A stretch of 64,000 bases of DNA, taken from assembly GCF_014050525.1 (NCBI RefSeq), contig NZ_JACGAG010000007.1, positions 1 to 64,000 on the forward strand, written 5' to 3'. Under the pieces are notes generated by a model. The model was not told the origin of the DNA and searched no databases. It was given only the letters and a program-made list of their open reading frames with translations. Below are positions 26,788 through 35,952 of this stretch, one piece after another. Every line of letters starts with the position of its first letter. Positions within the stretch are counted from its first letter, which is position 1. The translations under genes were made by a program, and so were the position numbers. Source of the DNA: Clostridium sp. cel8. Lineage in GTDB: Bacteria; Bacillota; Clostridia; Clostridiales; Clostridiaceae.

Positions 26788-27558
26788 TCAATATATAAAA
26801 AATTCATTTTTACGGGGATTTGATAGTTTTTTTGAAAGATTTTCTGCAAATATATTGTATTCCTCCGTATTCACATTTTTAGCATTTATAGGACAATTTC
26901 GAATGCATCTAAAACATGAAATACACTTATCTGCATCTATCTTACTACAATCATCTATATCTATTGCTCCCTGTGGGCACTGTTTTGCACACAAGCCACA
27001 ATTTGTACACTTTTTATCTGTACTAGGTGTAAATCTTCCACCACTTCCACCTTCTTCACCATGAATATAAGGCCTATTTCCAGGTAAATTAATAACTGTT
27101 CTATCACCTGATTGTAATTTTTTCAACACTTTTCCTCCAAAATTTTCATCTTCTACTATATCATTGGAATTTGGACGTCCTACTTGAATTTTTCCATAAG
27201 TATGCTCTCCAATCAAAGCCGCTCCAGCAATTGGTATAAAGCCCTTGGCTGTAACAATATCTGCTAACTCTAGCAGTGCATCATCATAATGTCTATTTCC
27301 ATATGTAACTGTTACTATACAAGGAGTTTGATTTCCCTTTATATTTTTCAATCTTTTCTTCACACCTTTAAAAATTCTTCCTGCATACACTGGTGCCCCA
27401 AATACTACAACTTCGTCTATTCCAAATTCTCTTTCATAGCTATTACCTTCAATTGTGATATCGATTTCATCTACATAATTTCCTAATACCCTTGCTATAG
27501 CACAAGTTCCTCTTTTTGATGTTCCAGTAGGTGAAAAATATATTGCTGTTGTTTTCAT
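26788..27558 (-). CDS. EFR1-type flavodoxin-ferredoxin fusion protein
   Basis: A 256-residue electron-transfer protein. It has an N-terminal flavodoxin-like domain (about 1-160) with the FMN phosphate loop SPTGTSKRG. A C-terminal 2x[4Fe-4S] domain (about 182-235) carries CTNCGLCAKQCPQG and CISCFRCIRNCP. Clostridial EFR1 ferrodoxins have this order. The partner enzyme is unknown, and no redox gene sits next to it. The ATG follows AAGGATGAAG. It is monocistronic, downstream of the T-box leader of the other operon and divergent from the M42 peptidase gene. Confidence 0.92.
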   Translation of the reverse strand: MKTTAIYFSPTGTSKRGTCAIARVLGNYVDEIDITIEGNSYEREFGIDEVVVFGAPVYAGRIFKGVKKRLKNIKGNQTPCIVTVTYGNRHYDDALLELADIVTAKGFIPIAGAALIGEHTYGKIQVGRPNSNDIVEDENFGGKVLKKLQSGDRTVINLPGNRPYIHGEEGGSGGRFTPSTDKKCTNCGLCAKQCPQGAIDIDDCSKIDADKCISCFRCIRNCPINAKNVNTEEYNIFAENLSKKLSNPRKNEFFIY

Positions 27559-27750
27559 ATTTTACTTCATCCTTCCATTGTTAATCTTTGATTACTCATA
27601 CCTCTATAAATTATACTACAACAACCAGTTTAATTTTCATAGTAAAAGATAAGACTAAATTTACTCTTTCTAAATCATATTTACATACTTATATCAATTT
27701 ATGTTAATCATAATCTTAAAATACACTTTATATTTTGGAGGATATAAATT

Positions 27751-28791
27751 ATGAATTACGACAAAGCTGAAATTTTAAATATTTTAAAGGACCTTCTTTT
27801 TATATCAAGCCCTACAGGACATACTGAATCTATATTGAGGCATATTGAAAATTCACTTAAAGAAATGAATATTTCATATAAAAACACAACTAAAGGAGGC
27901 CTTATTGTATCCTTTCCTGGAAAAAATAATACCTATCAAAGAACATTTACATCTCATGTAGATACATTAGGTGCAATGGTAAAAGATATAAAAGACAACG
28001 GTACTCTTTCTCTATTGCCTATTGGAACTTATATGATGTCAACTCTTGAGGATGAAAATTGTACAATTGAAACTTCAAATGGGAAAAGTTATTCAGCTAC
28101 TATTCATACTACAAAACCTTCTGTACACATAAGTGGAAATTCCGCTAATGACCTTAAAAGAACTCCTGAAAATATGGAAATAATTTTAGATGAAAAGGTA
28201 TTTTGTAAAAATGATGTTGAATCTCTTGGCATTTCTGTAGGGGATTACATATTAATAGACCCTCGAACTCTAATTACTAAAAAAGAGTTTATTAAAAGCA
28301 GATATCTAGATGACAAAGCTGGAGTATCTGCTGTTATATATACAATTAAATATCTTCATAAAAACAATATAAAGCTCCCTTATACAACTAATTTTTATAT
28401 TAGTACTTATGAAGAAGTCGGTCATGGATCTAGTGCTGCTCTTCCTGAAAAAACTAAAGAATTGATATCAATTGATATGGGAACTGTAGGATGCGGTCAA
28501 ACCTCATCGGAGTATGCTGTAAGCATTTGTGCCAAAGATTCATCTGGACCTTATGACTATAGCATTAGAAAAAAATTAATAGAAACATGCAAAGAAAATA
28601 ATATTCCATACAAAGTAGATATATATCCCTATTATACTTCAGATGCTTCTGCTGCATTGTGTGCTGGTTGGGATGTAAAAGCAGCCCTTATAGGTCCTGG
28701 AGTTTTTGCATCTCATGCCTACGAAAGAACCCACATTGATGCTATACTGGCAACAATTGATCTTATAATAAAATATGCCAGCAAAGCATAG
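27751..28791 (+). CDS. M42-family metallopeptidase
   Basis: A 346-residue cytoplasmic di-zinc aminopeptidase or deblocking peptidase. Metal and catalytic residues visible are the His of TSHVDTLG, the Asp of YLDDKAG, the Glu pair of TYEEVGHGS, the Asp of SIDMGTV, and the C-terminal His of ASHAYERTHID. It starts with ATG behind TTGGAGG. It is monocistronic and convergent with the AI-2E-type gene; a short inverted repeat near 28790-28820 separates them. It is not closely similar to the second M42 gene at 49930. Peptide preference is unknown. Confidence 0.92.
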   Translation: MNYDKAEILNILKDLLFISSPTGHTESILRHIENSLKEMNISYKNTTKGGLIVSFPGKNNTYQRTFTSHVDTLGAMVKDIKDNGTLSLLPIGTYMMSTLEDENCTIETSNGKSYSATIHTTKPSVHISGNSANDLKRTPENMEIILDEKVFCKNDVESLGISVGDYILIDPRTLITKKEFIKSRYLDDKAGVSAVIYTIKYLHKNNIKLPYTTNFYISTYEEVGHGSSAALPEKTKELISIDMGTVGCGQTSSEYAVSICAKDSSGPYDYSIRKKLIETCKENNIPYKVDIYPYYTSDASAALCAGWDVKAALIGPGVFASHAYERTHIDAILATIDLIIKYASKA

Positions 28792-28821
28792 GTATAGTTT
28801 AACCTATATTCTGCTGGTATT

Positions 28822-29988
28822 CTATAATTCTGATTTTTCCATGTGAGAAGCATACCACCTGCTAAGTATTACTTTCAAGGAAGCTGCCATAGGTACAGCT
28901 ATAAGCATTCCTATGAGCCCTCCTACATTTCCACCTGCAATAATTGCAATCATAGTAAAAACTGGGTGCAGTCCTACACTATCCCCTACAATTTTAGGAG
29001 CAAGCAAATTGTTGTCAATTTGTTGAACTACAGTCATTCCAACAATTGCCCATATTGCCATAATAGGCTTTCCACTTAAAAGTGCCATAATTACTGCAAG
29101 AACTGTGCCTACAAAAGGACCTACATATGGTATCATATTACAAATGCCTGCAATAATTCCTATAATAAGTGAATAGTCTATTCCTATAAAGTAAAGTACA
29201 ACAGCGGATAAAAAACCTACCATAGATGCTTCTAAAAATTGTCCTCTTATATATTTATAAAATGTAACATTCATAATATTTAATATTTCTGTTAATTTAC
29301 TTCCTGTTTTGCTGTCACGAAATATGAGTCTAAATATCTTATTCCACAGATCCTTAAAATACTCAAAATCCTGTATCAAGTAAATACTCAGAACCAATGC
29401 TATTACAAACAAAGCTATATTGCTGACTATATCTACAAATGAACTCATCATCTTTCCTATACTTGCAGAGAAATATGTCTGCACATAACTTACAATTTGA
29501 GCAATTTTATCATTTAATTCTCTAGGTATTGAAGTATTAACGGTTTTTAACCTCTCACTTATAGAATTAACTGATAGGGTTGAATCTTTTAAATAATCAC
29601 TTAAATATAAAGCTATATTTGTTATACTTGTATTATCGGAAAGTTTTCCACCTATCATAATATATATTCCAATTATAACAGCTACAATAATTGATATTAC
29701 AAACATGTATATTATAAAAATTCCCAGGGCCCTTCTATGAGATGCCTTTTTTATAAGTTTTTTTCTGTTCAAGAAATTTTCTATGCCACTGACACCTGGT
29801 CTGAGCAAATATACAATTATAAGTGCAATAAGCAGAGGCTTTACTAGAGTAATAATTTTTTCTAGAAAATTCCAAAGTAAAGTAAAGATACTGCCTATAT
29901 TATTCAAAAGTAGTATAGCAATATAAGTTAAAATTACTGTAATTCCTGCGTACATACAATAACTAAATAATTTCTTATCTATTTTCAT
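28822..29988 (-). CDS. AI-2E family transporter
   Basis: A 388-residue polytopic membrane protein with about 8 helices. It has the family blocks GIDYSLIIGIIAGICNMIPY and GPFVGTVLAVIMALL, followed by QQIDNNLLAPKIVGDSVGLH near residue 320. The family (PF01594) was named for AI-2 export but also contains Na+/H+ antiporters, so the substrate is open. A large extracellular loop (about 115-160) is polar. The nearest ribosome-site candidate, GGAG, is about 13 bases from the ATG, which is long. It appears monocistronic. Confidence 0.9.
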   Translation of the reverse strand: MKIDKKLFSYCMYAGITVILTYIAILLLNNIGSIFTLLWNFLEKIITLVKPLLIALIIVYLLRPGVSGIENFLNRKKLIKKASHRRALGIFIIYMFVISIIVAVIIGIYIMIGGKLSDNTSITNIALYLSDYLKDSTLSVNSISERLKTVNTSIPRELNDKIAQIVSYVQTYFSASIGKMMSSFVDIVSNIALFVIALVLSIYLIQDFEYFKDLWNKIFRLIFRDSKTGSKLTEILNIMNVTFYKYIRGQFLEASMVGFLSAVVLYFIGIDYSLIIGIIAGICNMIPYVGPFVGTVLAVIMALLSGKPIMAIWAIVGMTVVQQIDNNLLAPKIVGDSVGLHPVFTMIAIIAGGNVGGLIGMLIAVPMAASLKVILSRWYASHMEKSEL

Positions 29989-30089
29989 TATAAATTTTTA
30001 TCTCCATAGTTAACTTTATTAAGCTTTAATTTTTGCTTAATACTACTTTATCATTTTTTTATATCTTTAGCCAGTATCTTTACTATATA

Positions 30090-31265
30090 TTAATGATGAA
30101 ACAATCTTAAATTTGAAAATGCCATTACCATATTATAATCATTACAAGCCTCTATTACATCATCATCTCTTATAGATCCTCCTGGCTGTGAAATATACTC
30201 TACTCCACTTTTAGCTGCTCTATCTATATTGTCTCTAAATGGGAAAAATGCATCAGATGCAAGAGAAACACCTTTTAATTTTGAAAGCCATTCTATTTTT
30301 TCTTCATCTGTAAGCTTTCTTGGAATTTCAGTAAATACTTCATTCCAAGTGCGAGTTTCCTCCTCTGTTACATCACTTCTAAGATACTGATCTATAGCAT
30401 TATCTCTTTCAGCTTTTTTAAGTCCATCTTTAAATGGAAGTGCTAAAACTGAAGGATGCTGTCTTAAAAACCATATATCTGCTTTTGATCCAGCAAGTCT
30501 AGTACAGTGAATTCTTGATTGCTGTCCTGCACCAACTCCAATTACCTGTCCATCAAGTGCAAAACATACAGAATTTGATTGAGTGTATTTAAGTGTGATC
30601 ATAGCTATTAATAGATCTCTTTTTGCATCTTCAGGTAGATCTTTTCTGTCTGTCACTATATTTCTTAGAAGTTCATCTGTTATAACTGCATCATTTCTTT
30701 TCTGCTCAAAAGTTATTCCAAATATATTTCTCTTCTCTATTTTTTCTGGTTCATAATCCTTGTCTATCTTTATTATGCAATAATTTCCTTTTTTCTTTTT
30801 CTTTAAAACTTCAAGAGCATCTTTGCTGTAAGATGGTGCAATTATTCCATCTGAAACACTGCTTTTAAGTACCATAGCCGTAGATAAATCCACTTCATCA
30901 CTTATTGCAGCAAAATCTCCATAAGAAGACATTCTATCTGCACCTCTTGCCCTGCAATATGCAGTAGCTGCTGGAGAAAGTTCTAAATCTTCAACTGCAT
31001 AAGCTTTCTTTAATACATAATTTAAAGGTGTTGCAACTGCAGCTCCAGCTGGACTTACATGTTTAAAAGAAGCTGCACTTATAAGTCCAGTTGCATTTTT
31101 TAATTCTTTTACAAGTTGCCATGAATTAAGTGCATCCATTAAATTTATGTAGCCTGGCCTTCCATTTAGAACTTCAAATGGAAGTTTTCCTTTTTCAACA
31201 TAAACTCTTGCAGGTTTTTGATGTGGATTACACCCGTACTTTAATATAAGTTCCCCATTTTCCAT
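30090..31265 (-). CDS. Phosphoribosylaminoimidazolecarboxamide formyltransferase (AICAR transformylase, stand-alone)
   Basis: A 391-residue protein matching the AICAR formyltransferase half of PurH without the IMP cyclohydrolase domain. It transfers a formyl group from 10-formyl-THF to AICAR in purine synthesis. Visible family sequence includes LKYGCNPHQKPARVY at the N-terminus, AASFKHVSPAGAAVATPL (Lys-His active-site block), GVGAGQQSRIHCTRLAG and the C-terminal QPGGSIRDDDVI. The ATG follows GAGGAGTGATTGTAA. It is controlled by a ZTP riboswitch (31295-31400), which senses the phosphorylated form of its own substrate AICAR. Other purine genes are not in the window. Confidence 0.93.
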   Translation of the reverse strand: MENGELILKYGCNPHQKPARVYVEKGKLPFEVLNGRPGYINLMDALNSWQLVKELKNATGLISAASFKHVSPAGAAVATPLNYVLKKAYAVEDLELSPAATAYCRARGADRMSSYGDFAAISDEVDLSTAMVLKSSVSDGIIAPSYSKDALEVLKKKKKGNYCIIKIDKDYEPEKIEKRNIFGITFEQKRNDAVITDELLRNIVTDRKDLPEDAKRDLLIAMITLKYTQSNSVCFALDGQVIGVGAGQQSRIHCTRLAGSKADIWFLRQHPSVLALPFKDGLKKAERDNAIDQYLRSDVTEEETRTWNEVFTEIPRKLTDEEKIEWLSKLKGVSLASDAFFPFRDNIDRAAKSGVEYISQPGGSIRDDDVIEACNDYNMVMAFSNLRLFHH

Positions 31266-31294
31266 TTACAATCACTCCTCTTTTAATTTAAACT

Positions 31295-31400
31295 TAAAAA
31301 AGCCTGGGTAAATAATTAAATTACCCAGGCGGTCGATACAACTTCTATTCAATCATGTTCCCTATGGTATATTCCATTTCCGCCAGTTACATGATTGTTT
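31295..31400 (-). promoter_or_regulatory. ZTP (pfl) riboswitch with overlapping terminator
   Basis: On the minus strand CAATCATGT pairs with ACATGATTG, enclosing ACTGGCGG and the GGGAACATG side of the junction. Downstream is the conserved CGACCGCCTGGGTAA block. All are hallmarks of the pfl motif. The last block overlaps a terminator, AGCCTGGGTAAAT/ATTTACCCAGGC with six Ts (about 31295-31330), so ZTP binding would prevent termination and turn on the AICAR transformylase. Confidence 0.93.
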
Positions 31401-31468
31401 ACTTTTTTATTAAATTATATTATATAGAAAGTACTATGTCAAACTAAACTTAAAGCAATAAAATTTCA

Positions 31469-32371
31469 CTATAAATTTACTGGCATAAACATATTTATAT
31501 AAGTAGTTACAATTGCTAATATTGCAACTAATCCAAAGTACAACAAAGCATATGTTATTTTCGTTGAAATTTCAACATCATAATAGTTGACTTTACCACT
31601 TTTACTATTTTTAAAGTACTTGTAAACTTCCGATATTCCAAGTATCAAAATAAGAATTAATATAGGATTGAGAAACTTTATAACACAAATAGCCAAAATA
31701 GGTATTCCCACAAGCCACAACTTTGGCGAAATAATCTTAACTACTCTACCTCCATCTAACGGATTTACAGGTACAAGATTAAATAAATTCAAAAGAAAAC
31801 TACTATATAAAAGTGCCAAAAAAACATTACTTCCTGTTAAAAAATATATAGGTATGCAAAGCAAAGTTGCTAGTGTCCCAAAAGCTGGGCCTGCAAATGC
31901 CATAAATGCCTCGTCTTCTACAGTTTTGGGATTTTTCTTCATAGATATAACAGCACCAACAAATGGAATAAATACCGGAGCAGAAACAGGCAAGTTTATT
32001 CTTTCAGCTGCTATATAGTGTCCCATTTCATGAGCAAATATTAGAGTAATAAACCCTATACCAAAAACCCATCCATATATTTTAGCATATATAAAAATAG
32101 CAATTAACATTGTTCCTAGTGTAGCTGTAAATTTACCTAATTTTAAAAACACCAATAGAAATTTTAATTTTAAAAATATAAATTTAAACTTAAGTATGAA
32201 TGCAAATAATGTGCCTAAAATTCCAATTAGGCCCTTCTTTTTTTTTTCTTTTTTAAGTGGCTGTAACTTTGGTGATAGATTTTTCAATACTTGTTCACTA
32301 AATCCTTCTCGATAGAATACACTTCCTTCAGATATTTCTGAATAAACTTTATATTTTATTTTACTCTTCAT
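31469..32371 (-). CDS. Site-2 protease family (M50) membrane metalloprotease
   Basis: A membrane protease of about 300 residues. The zinc motif HEMGHYIAAE lies about residue 125, and the second motif NPLDGGRVV about 205, each within or next to membrane helices; about six helices are predicted overall. Family members cut substrates within the membrane, for example in sigma-factor activation, but no anti-sigma factor gene is near. The reading frame starts at 32380, but AAAGGATG touches that ATG. The ATG at 32371 has better spacing. It is divergent from a cupin gene. Confidence 0.85.
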   Translation of the reverse strand: MKSKIKYKVYSEISEGSVFYREGFSEQVLKNLSPKLQPLKKEKKKKGLIGILGTLFAFILKFKFIFLKLKFLLVFLKLGKFTATLGTMLIAIFIYAKIYGWVFGIGFITLIFAHEMGHYIAAERINLPVSAPVFIPFVGAVISMKKNPKTVEDEAFMAFAGPAFGTLATLLCIPIYFLTGSNVFLALLYSSFLLNLFNLVPVNPLDGGRVVKIISPKLWLVGIPILAICVIKFLNPILILILILGISEVYKYFKNSKSGKVNYYDVEISTKITYALLYFGLVAILAIVTTYINMFMPVNL

Positions 32372-32462
32372 ATCTTTCATCCTTTATCATAATAAAAATA
32401 AATTTTATAATTTTATTATATAGGTTATACTAAAATTATAAAAGTGAAAGGAGCTGTAAAAC

Positions 32463-32798
32463 ATGAGCAATTTAATTAAAAATATAGAATTTGCAAAAGT
32501 AGTTGAATTAAAAGATCTAATTTCATATCAAGAAGGTCAAGTTGTGAGCAGAACACTTTCTCAAATACCATCTGCAAATATTACATTATTCTCCTTAGAC
32601 AAAGGAGAAGGAATAAGTACTCACACAACATCAGGTGATGCTATGGTCCAAATATTAGATGGTACAGCAGACATTACAATAGGAGATAATACTTTTACAG
32701 TTACAGCAGGTCAAACTATAGTTATGCCTTCTGATGTTCCCCACTCTCTTGAAGCTAAAGAAAAATTTAAAATGCTATTAACTGTAATAAAAGGTTAA
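32463..32798 (+). CDS. Cupin domain protein
   Basis: A 111-residue small beta-barrel. Cupin motif 1 is around STHTTSGDAMVQILDGTADI and motif 2 around MPSDVPHSLEAKEKFKMLL. One His of motif 1 and the His of motif 2 are present, so metal binding is possible. Similar proteins are common as stand-alone genes in clostridia, and no reaction can be assigned. It starts with ATG after GAAAGGAG. An inverted repeat, TGCCCAGT...ACTGGGCCA (about 32804-32838), may terminate it. Confidence 0.85.
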   Translation: MSNLIKNIEFAKVVELKDLISYQEGQVVSRTLSQIPSANITLFSLDKGEGISTHTTSGDAMVQILDGTADITIGDNTFTVTAGQTIVMPSDVPHSLEAKEKFKMLLTVIKG

Positions 32799-33012
32799 AC
32801 TTAATGCCCAGTTAAATTTTAAATATTTCACTGGGCCATTTATCTATTACCTACAAATTAATTGAGTTCAAATATTATTCATTATGTTAAAACTTAGTTA
32901 ATTAATGTAACATCTTATTGTAACATTGAAGCTATATAATATATAAATAAGGGATTAAGTAGAAACTACTTCAATGAAATATATTATATAGAAATGGAGT
33001 TTGATTTTATAT

Positions 33013-34032
33013 ATGGAAGCTACTATGAATTTAACAAAACAAAAATGCAGAAGCTACTATTTCGATAATTTAAAATTACTACTAATTACTTTAGTAGTAA
33101 TTGGACATACTGTTGAGCCGTTAATTAATTCACAGACAAATATGAAAATACTATACACATTTATATATTCTTTTCATATGCCTCTTTTTGTTTTTATTTC
33201 AGGCTATTTTTCAAAAAGTATTACCAACAGCAAAAAATTTTTTCTGAAAATTAATAATATTATTCTATCATATATTACTTTTCAATTTATGTACTATTTG
33301 TTCAACATCTATATTCTTAAGACAGAAAATTTTAAGTTCACTTTAGTTTATCCTTACTGGATTATGTGGTATCTTGTGTCATTTTTTACATGGAGTCTTA
33401 TACTGCCATATTTTTCAAAAATAAAGCATCCCATTATAATAGCCTTTGTTATTTCTATACTATCTGGATATGACAATAATATAGGTTATTATTTGAGTTT
33501 ATCTAGAACTATAACATTTTTTCCTTACTTCTTGATAGGTTACTTTTGTCAGAAATCTCACATAAAAAACATAAAAAGACATGTTAAAAAGAAATATGCC
33601 TTTTTAGGATTATTCATAATTTTTCTAGGAATATATTTATTAAATGATAGAATTGATTATAGATGGTTTTATGGTAGTTTTTCATATTCACAATTAAATA
33701 GTGCAAACTATCCCGAATACATGATTCGTATATTCACATATATTTTAGCTATACCTATATCTATTTTTATTTTAGCTTTAACTCCAAATAAGAATTTATT
33801 TTGTACGAAGCTTGGCTCTAGAACTATGACTGTATATGCCTTTCATGGCTTTATTATTAAACTTCTAGTGGAATATAACTTTTTTAATTATATAAATTAT
33901 TTTATGGACGAAATATTTATTATAATTCTTCTTTCACTATTTATTGTAATATTACTTTCTTCAAAATTTACTGATAAACTTACTAAAATAATAATTCATC
34001 CAAAATATTTTTCTAATCTAATGTCTTCCTGA
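33013..34032 (+). CDS. Membrane acyltransferase (acyltransferase 3 family)
   Basis: About 339 residues with roughly ten membrane helices. The N-terminal YYFDNLKLLLITLVVIGHT and FIYSFHMPLFVFISGYF blocks, with conserved His, identify the acyltransferase 3 family, which O-acylates sugars or surface glycans. The frame is open to a TTG at 33001. The ATG at 33013 (or 33025) is chosen because GGAG abuts the TTG. The 3-prime end overlaps the convergent ABC permease gene by 20 bases. The substrate is unknown. Confidence 0.85.
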   Translation: MEATMNLTKQKCRSYYFDNLKLLLITLVVIGHTVEPLINSQTNMKILYTFIYSFHMPLFVFISGYFSKSITNSKKFFLKINNIILSYITFQFMYYLFNIYILKTENFKFTLVYPYWIMWYLVSFFTWSLILPYFSKIKHPIIIAFVISILSGYDNNIGYYLSLSRTITFFPYFLIGYFCQKSHIKNIKRHVKKKYAFLGLFIIFLGIYLLNDRIDYRWFYGSFSYSQLNSANYPEYMIRIFTYILAIPISIFILALTPNKNLFCTKLGSRTMTVYAFHGFIIKLLVEYNFFNYINYFMDEIFIIILLSLFIVILLSSKFTDKLTKIIIHPKYFSNLMSS

Positions 34033-35146
34033 ATTTTTTTATTGTTAATAGAATAATAGCAGTAGTAATTATTAGTAGGGATACAATTGGATTAATTAAA
34101 TATTTTAGACCAACTCCCTTAATCATTATACCTCTTAATATTTGCAAAAAATAAGTCATAGGAATAATATCACTTATGTAATATATAACTTTTGTCATAG
34201 CTTCTCTTGGAAATATAAATCCTGATAAAATTACACTAGGAAGTATCATTGCTACAGATAACTGCATAGCTTGTAATTGGGTTTTAGATATTGTAGATAT
34301 AAGCATACCCATGGCTAGAGAACATATTAAAAATAGAGTTCCAAGCAGTATCAATAGTATTAAACTTCCCTTTACTCCAACTCCAAATATTACATATCCT
34401 AATAGAAGAGATAGCAACATATCTAAAAATCCTATAATTATATAAGGTATTAATTTACCAACTATTAATTCAAAAGATGAAATTGGTGTCATTATAAGTT
34501 GTTCCATTGTACCTTTTTCTCTTTCCCTTACCATAGAAAAAGCAGTTAATATTACTGTAATGTTTTGCAGCACCAAACCTATAACTCCTGGAATATTGAA
34601 TTTACTACTATCTAAAGAAGGGTTGTATAGCAAAAGCGGCTTAACATCTACCCCTATGCTTTCCTTACTGTCCAAACCAGCTTTACTCATATCTATTAAT
34701 TTTAATTTATTAGAATAATTATTCCCTATAAGTTTAGAATATGACATAGCAGTTCTCGCTATAGTTGGGTCAGAACCATCAACAAGTATTTGGACTTCTG
34801 AAGTTTCATTTCTTCTCAAAGTTCTAGTATAATCAGGTGGAATAACTAATCCAACTTTTACTTTTCCCGAACTAATGTAATTTTCTACATCATCAGCTGA
34901 ATCTGCTTCACCATATAATTTGAAATAATATGAATTGATAAAACTATTTACAATTTCTCTACTTTCAACTGTTTTACTTCCATCATATACAACTAAATTA
35001 ACATTACTTACATCTGTATTAACTGCAAATCCAAATAATAATAACATTACTATAGGCATTATAACTGCAATACCAAGACTAGCCTTATCCCTTTTTATGT
35101 GTATAAATTCTTTTTTTGCTATAGTAAGTAGTCTTTTCATCTGCAT
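34013..35146 (-). CDS. ABC-2 type transporter permease
   Basis: A 377-residue permease of the YhhJ/YbhR type. It has one N-terminal membrane helix (about 22-45), a large external domain (about 50-175) and five to six helices at the C-terminus, with the ABC-2 signature VREREKGTMEQLIMTPIS (about 207-224). It is the last gene of the tetR-hlyD-ATPase-permease operon. Its ATG overlaps the ATPase stop codon (TAATG) and follows AAGGAGG. The likely role is efflux of drugs or toxic metabolites. Confidence 0.92.
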   Translation of the reverse strand: MQMKRLLTIAKKEFIHIKRDKASLGIAVIMPIVMLLLFGFAVNTDVSNVNLVVYDGSKTVESREIVNSFINSYYFKLYGEADSADDVENYISSGKVKVGLVIPPDYTRTLRRNETSEVQILVDGSDPTIARTAMSYSKLIGNNYSNKLKLIDMSKAGLDSKESIGVDVKPLLLYNPSLDSSKFNIPGVIGLVLQNITVILTAFSMVREREKGTMEQLIMTPISSFELIVGKLIPYIIIGFLDMLLSLLLGYVIFGVGVKGSLILLILLGTLFLICSLAMGMLISTISKTQLQAMQLSVAMILPSVILSGFIFPREAMTKVIYYISDIIPMTYFLQILRGIMIKGVGLKYLINPIVSLLIITTAIILLTIKKFRKTLD

Positions 35147-35934
35147 TATTCTTCCTCCTTATTCTTTAAGGACTTTAAATCGTCAAAGGAAGCTACTACT
35201 TCCTTATTAGAAAATTTCTTAACATATTTTATAAATATATCTTCTAAATTATTGATTTTATGTTTCTTGTAAAGGTTGTCAATACTATCAATAGTTACAA
35301 GTTTACCATTATATATAAATCCTATAATATCACATACCGATGCCTCATCCATATAATGAGTGGTTACAAGCACAGTCATGCCTTCTTTTACTAAATCAAT
35401 TATAGTGTTCCAAAAATCTCTTCTTGAAACCGGATCTACTCCTGCAGTTGGTTCATCTAATATTAAAAGCTGTGGATTATGTATAAGAGAACATCCTAGT
35501 GCTAATCTCTGTTTCCATCCTCCAGATAGTGTACCTGCAATACTTTTTTCCTTGCCTTCTAAATTTGCCATTTTAATTAATTCTTTCTTTCTAAACTCTA
35601 GTGTTTCTTTATCTAACATATATATATTTCCATAAAAGTCCAAGTTTTCTTCTACAGTTAAATCCTCATACAAACTAAATTTCTGGGACATATATCCTAT
35701 ATTTTGCTTTATCTTTTCTGATTCTTTTATCAAATCATATCCTAGTACTCTTCCTTCTCCACAGGTAGGTCTTAATACTCCACATATCATTCTTATAGTA
35801 GTTGATTTTCCTGATCCATTTGGCCCTAAAAATCCAAATATCTTTCCTTTAGGTATATTAAATGATATATTGTCTACAGCCGTAAAGTTACCAAATTTTT
35901 TTGTAAGATTTTTTATAGAAATAGCATAGTCCAT
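35146..35934 (-). CDS. ABC transporter ATP-binding protein
   Basis: A 262-residue cytoplasmic ATPase. Walker A is GPNGSGKST (about 37-45), the Q-loop is in YMSQKFSLYEDLTVEENL, the signature is LSGGWKQRLALG and Walker B is LLILDEPTAGVDP, all intact. Together with the adjacent permease and HlyD subunit it forms a YbhGFSR-like tripartite-style exporter. The ATG follows GGAGGAATATT. It lies 18 bases downstream of the HlyD gene and overlaps the permease gene by one base. Confidence 0.94.
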   Translation of the reverse strand: MDYAISIKNLTKKFGNFTAVDNISFNIPKGKIFGFLGPNGSGKSTTIRMICGVLRPTCGEGRVLGYDLIKESEKIKQNIGYMSQKFSLYEDLTVEENLDFYGNIYMLDKETLEFRKKELIKMANLEGKEKSIAGTLSGGWKQRLALGCSLIHNPQLLILDEPTAGVDPVSRRDFWNTIIDLVKEGMTVLVTTHYMDEASVCDIIGFIYNGKLVTIDSIDNLYKKHKINNLEDIFIKYVKKFSNKEVVASFDDLKSLKNKEEE

Positions 35935-35952
35935 AATATTCCTCCACTACTA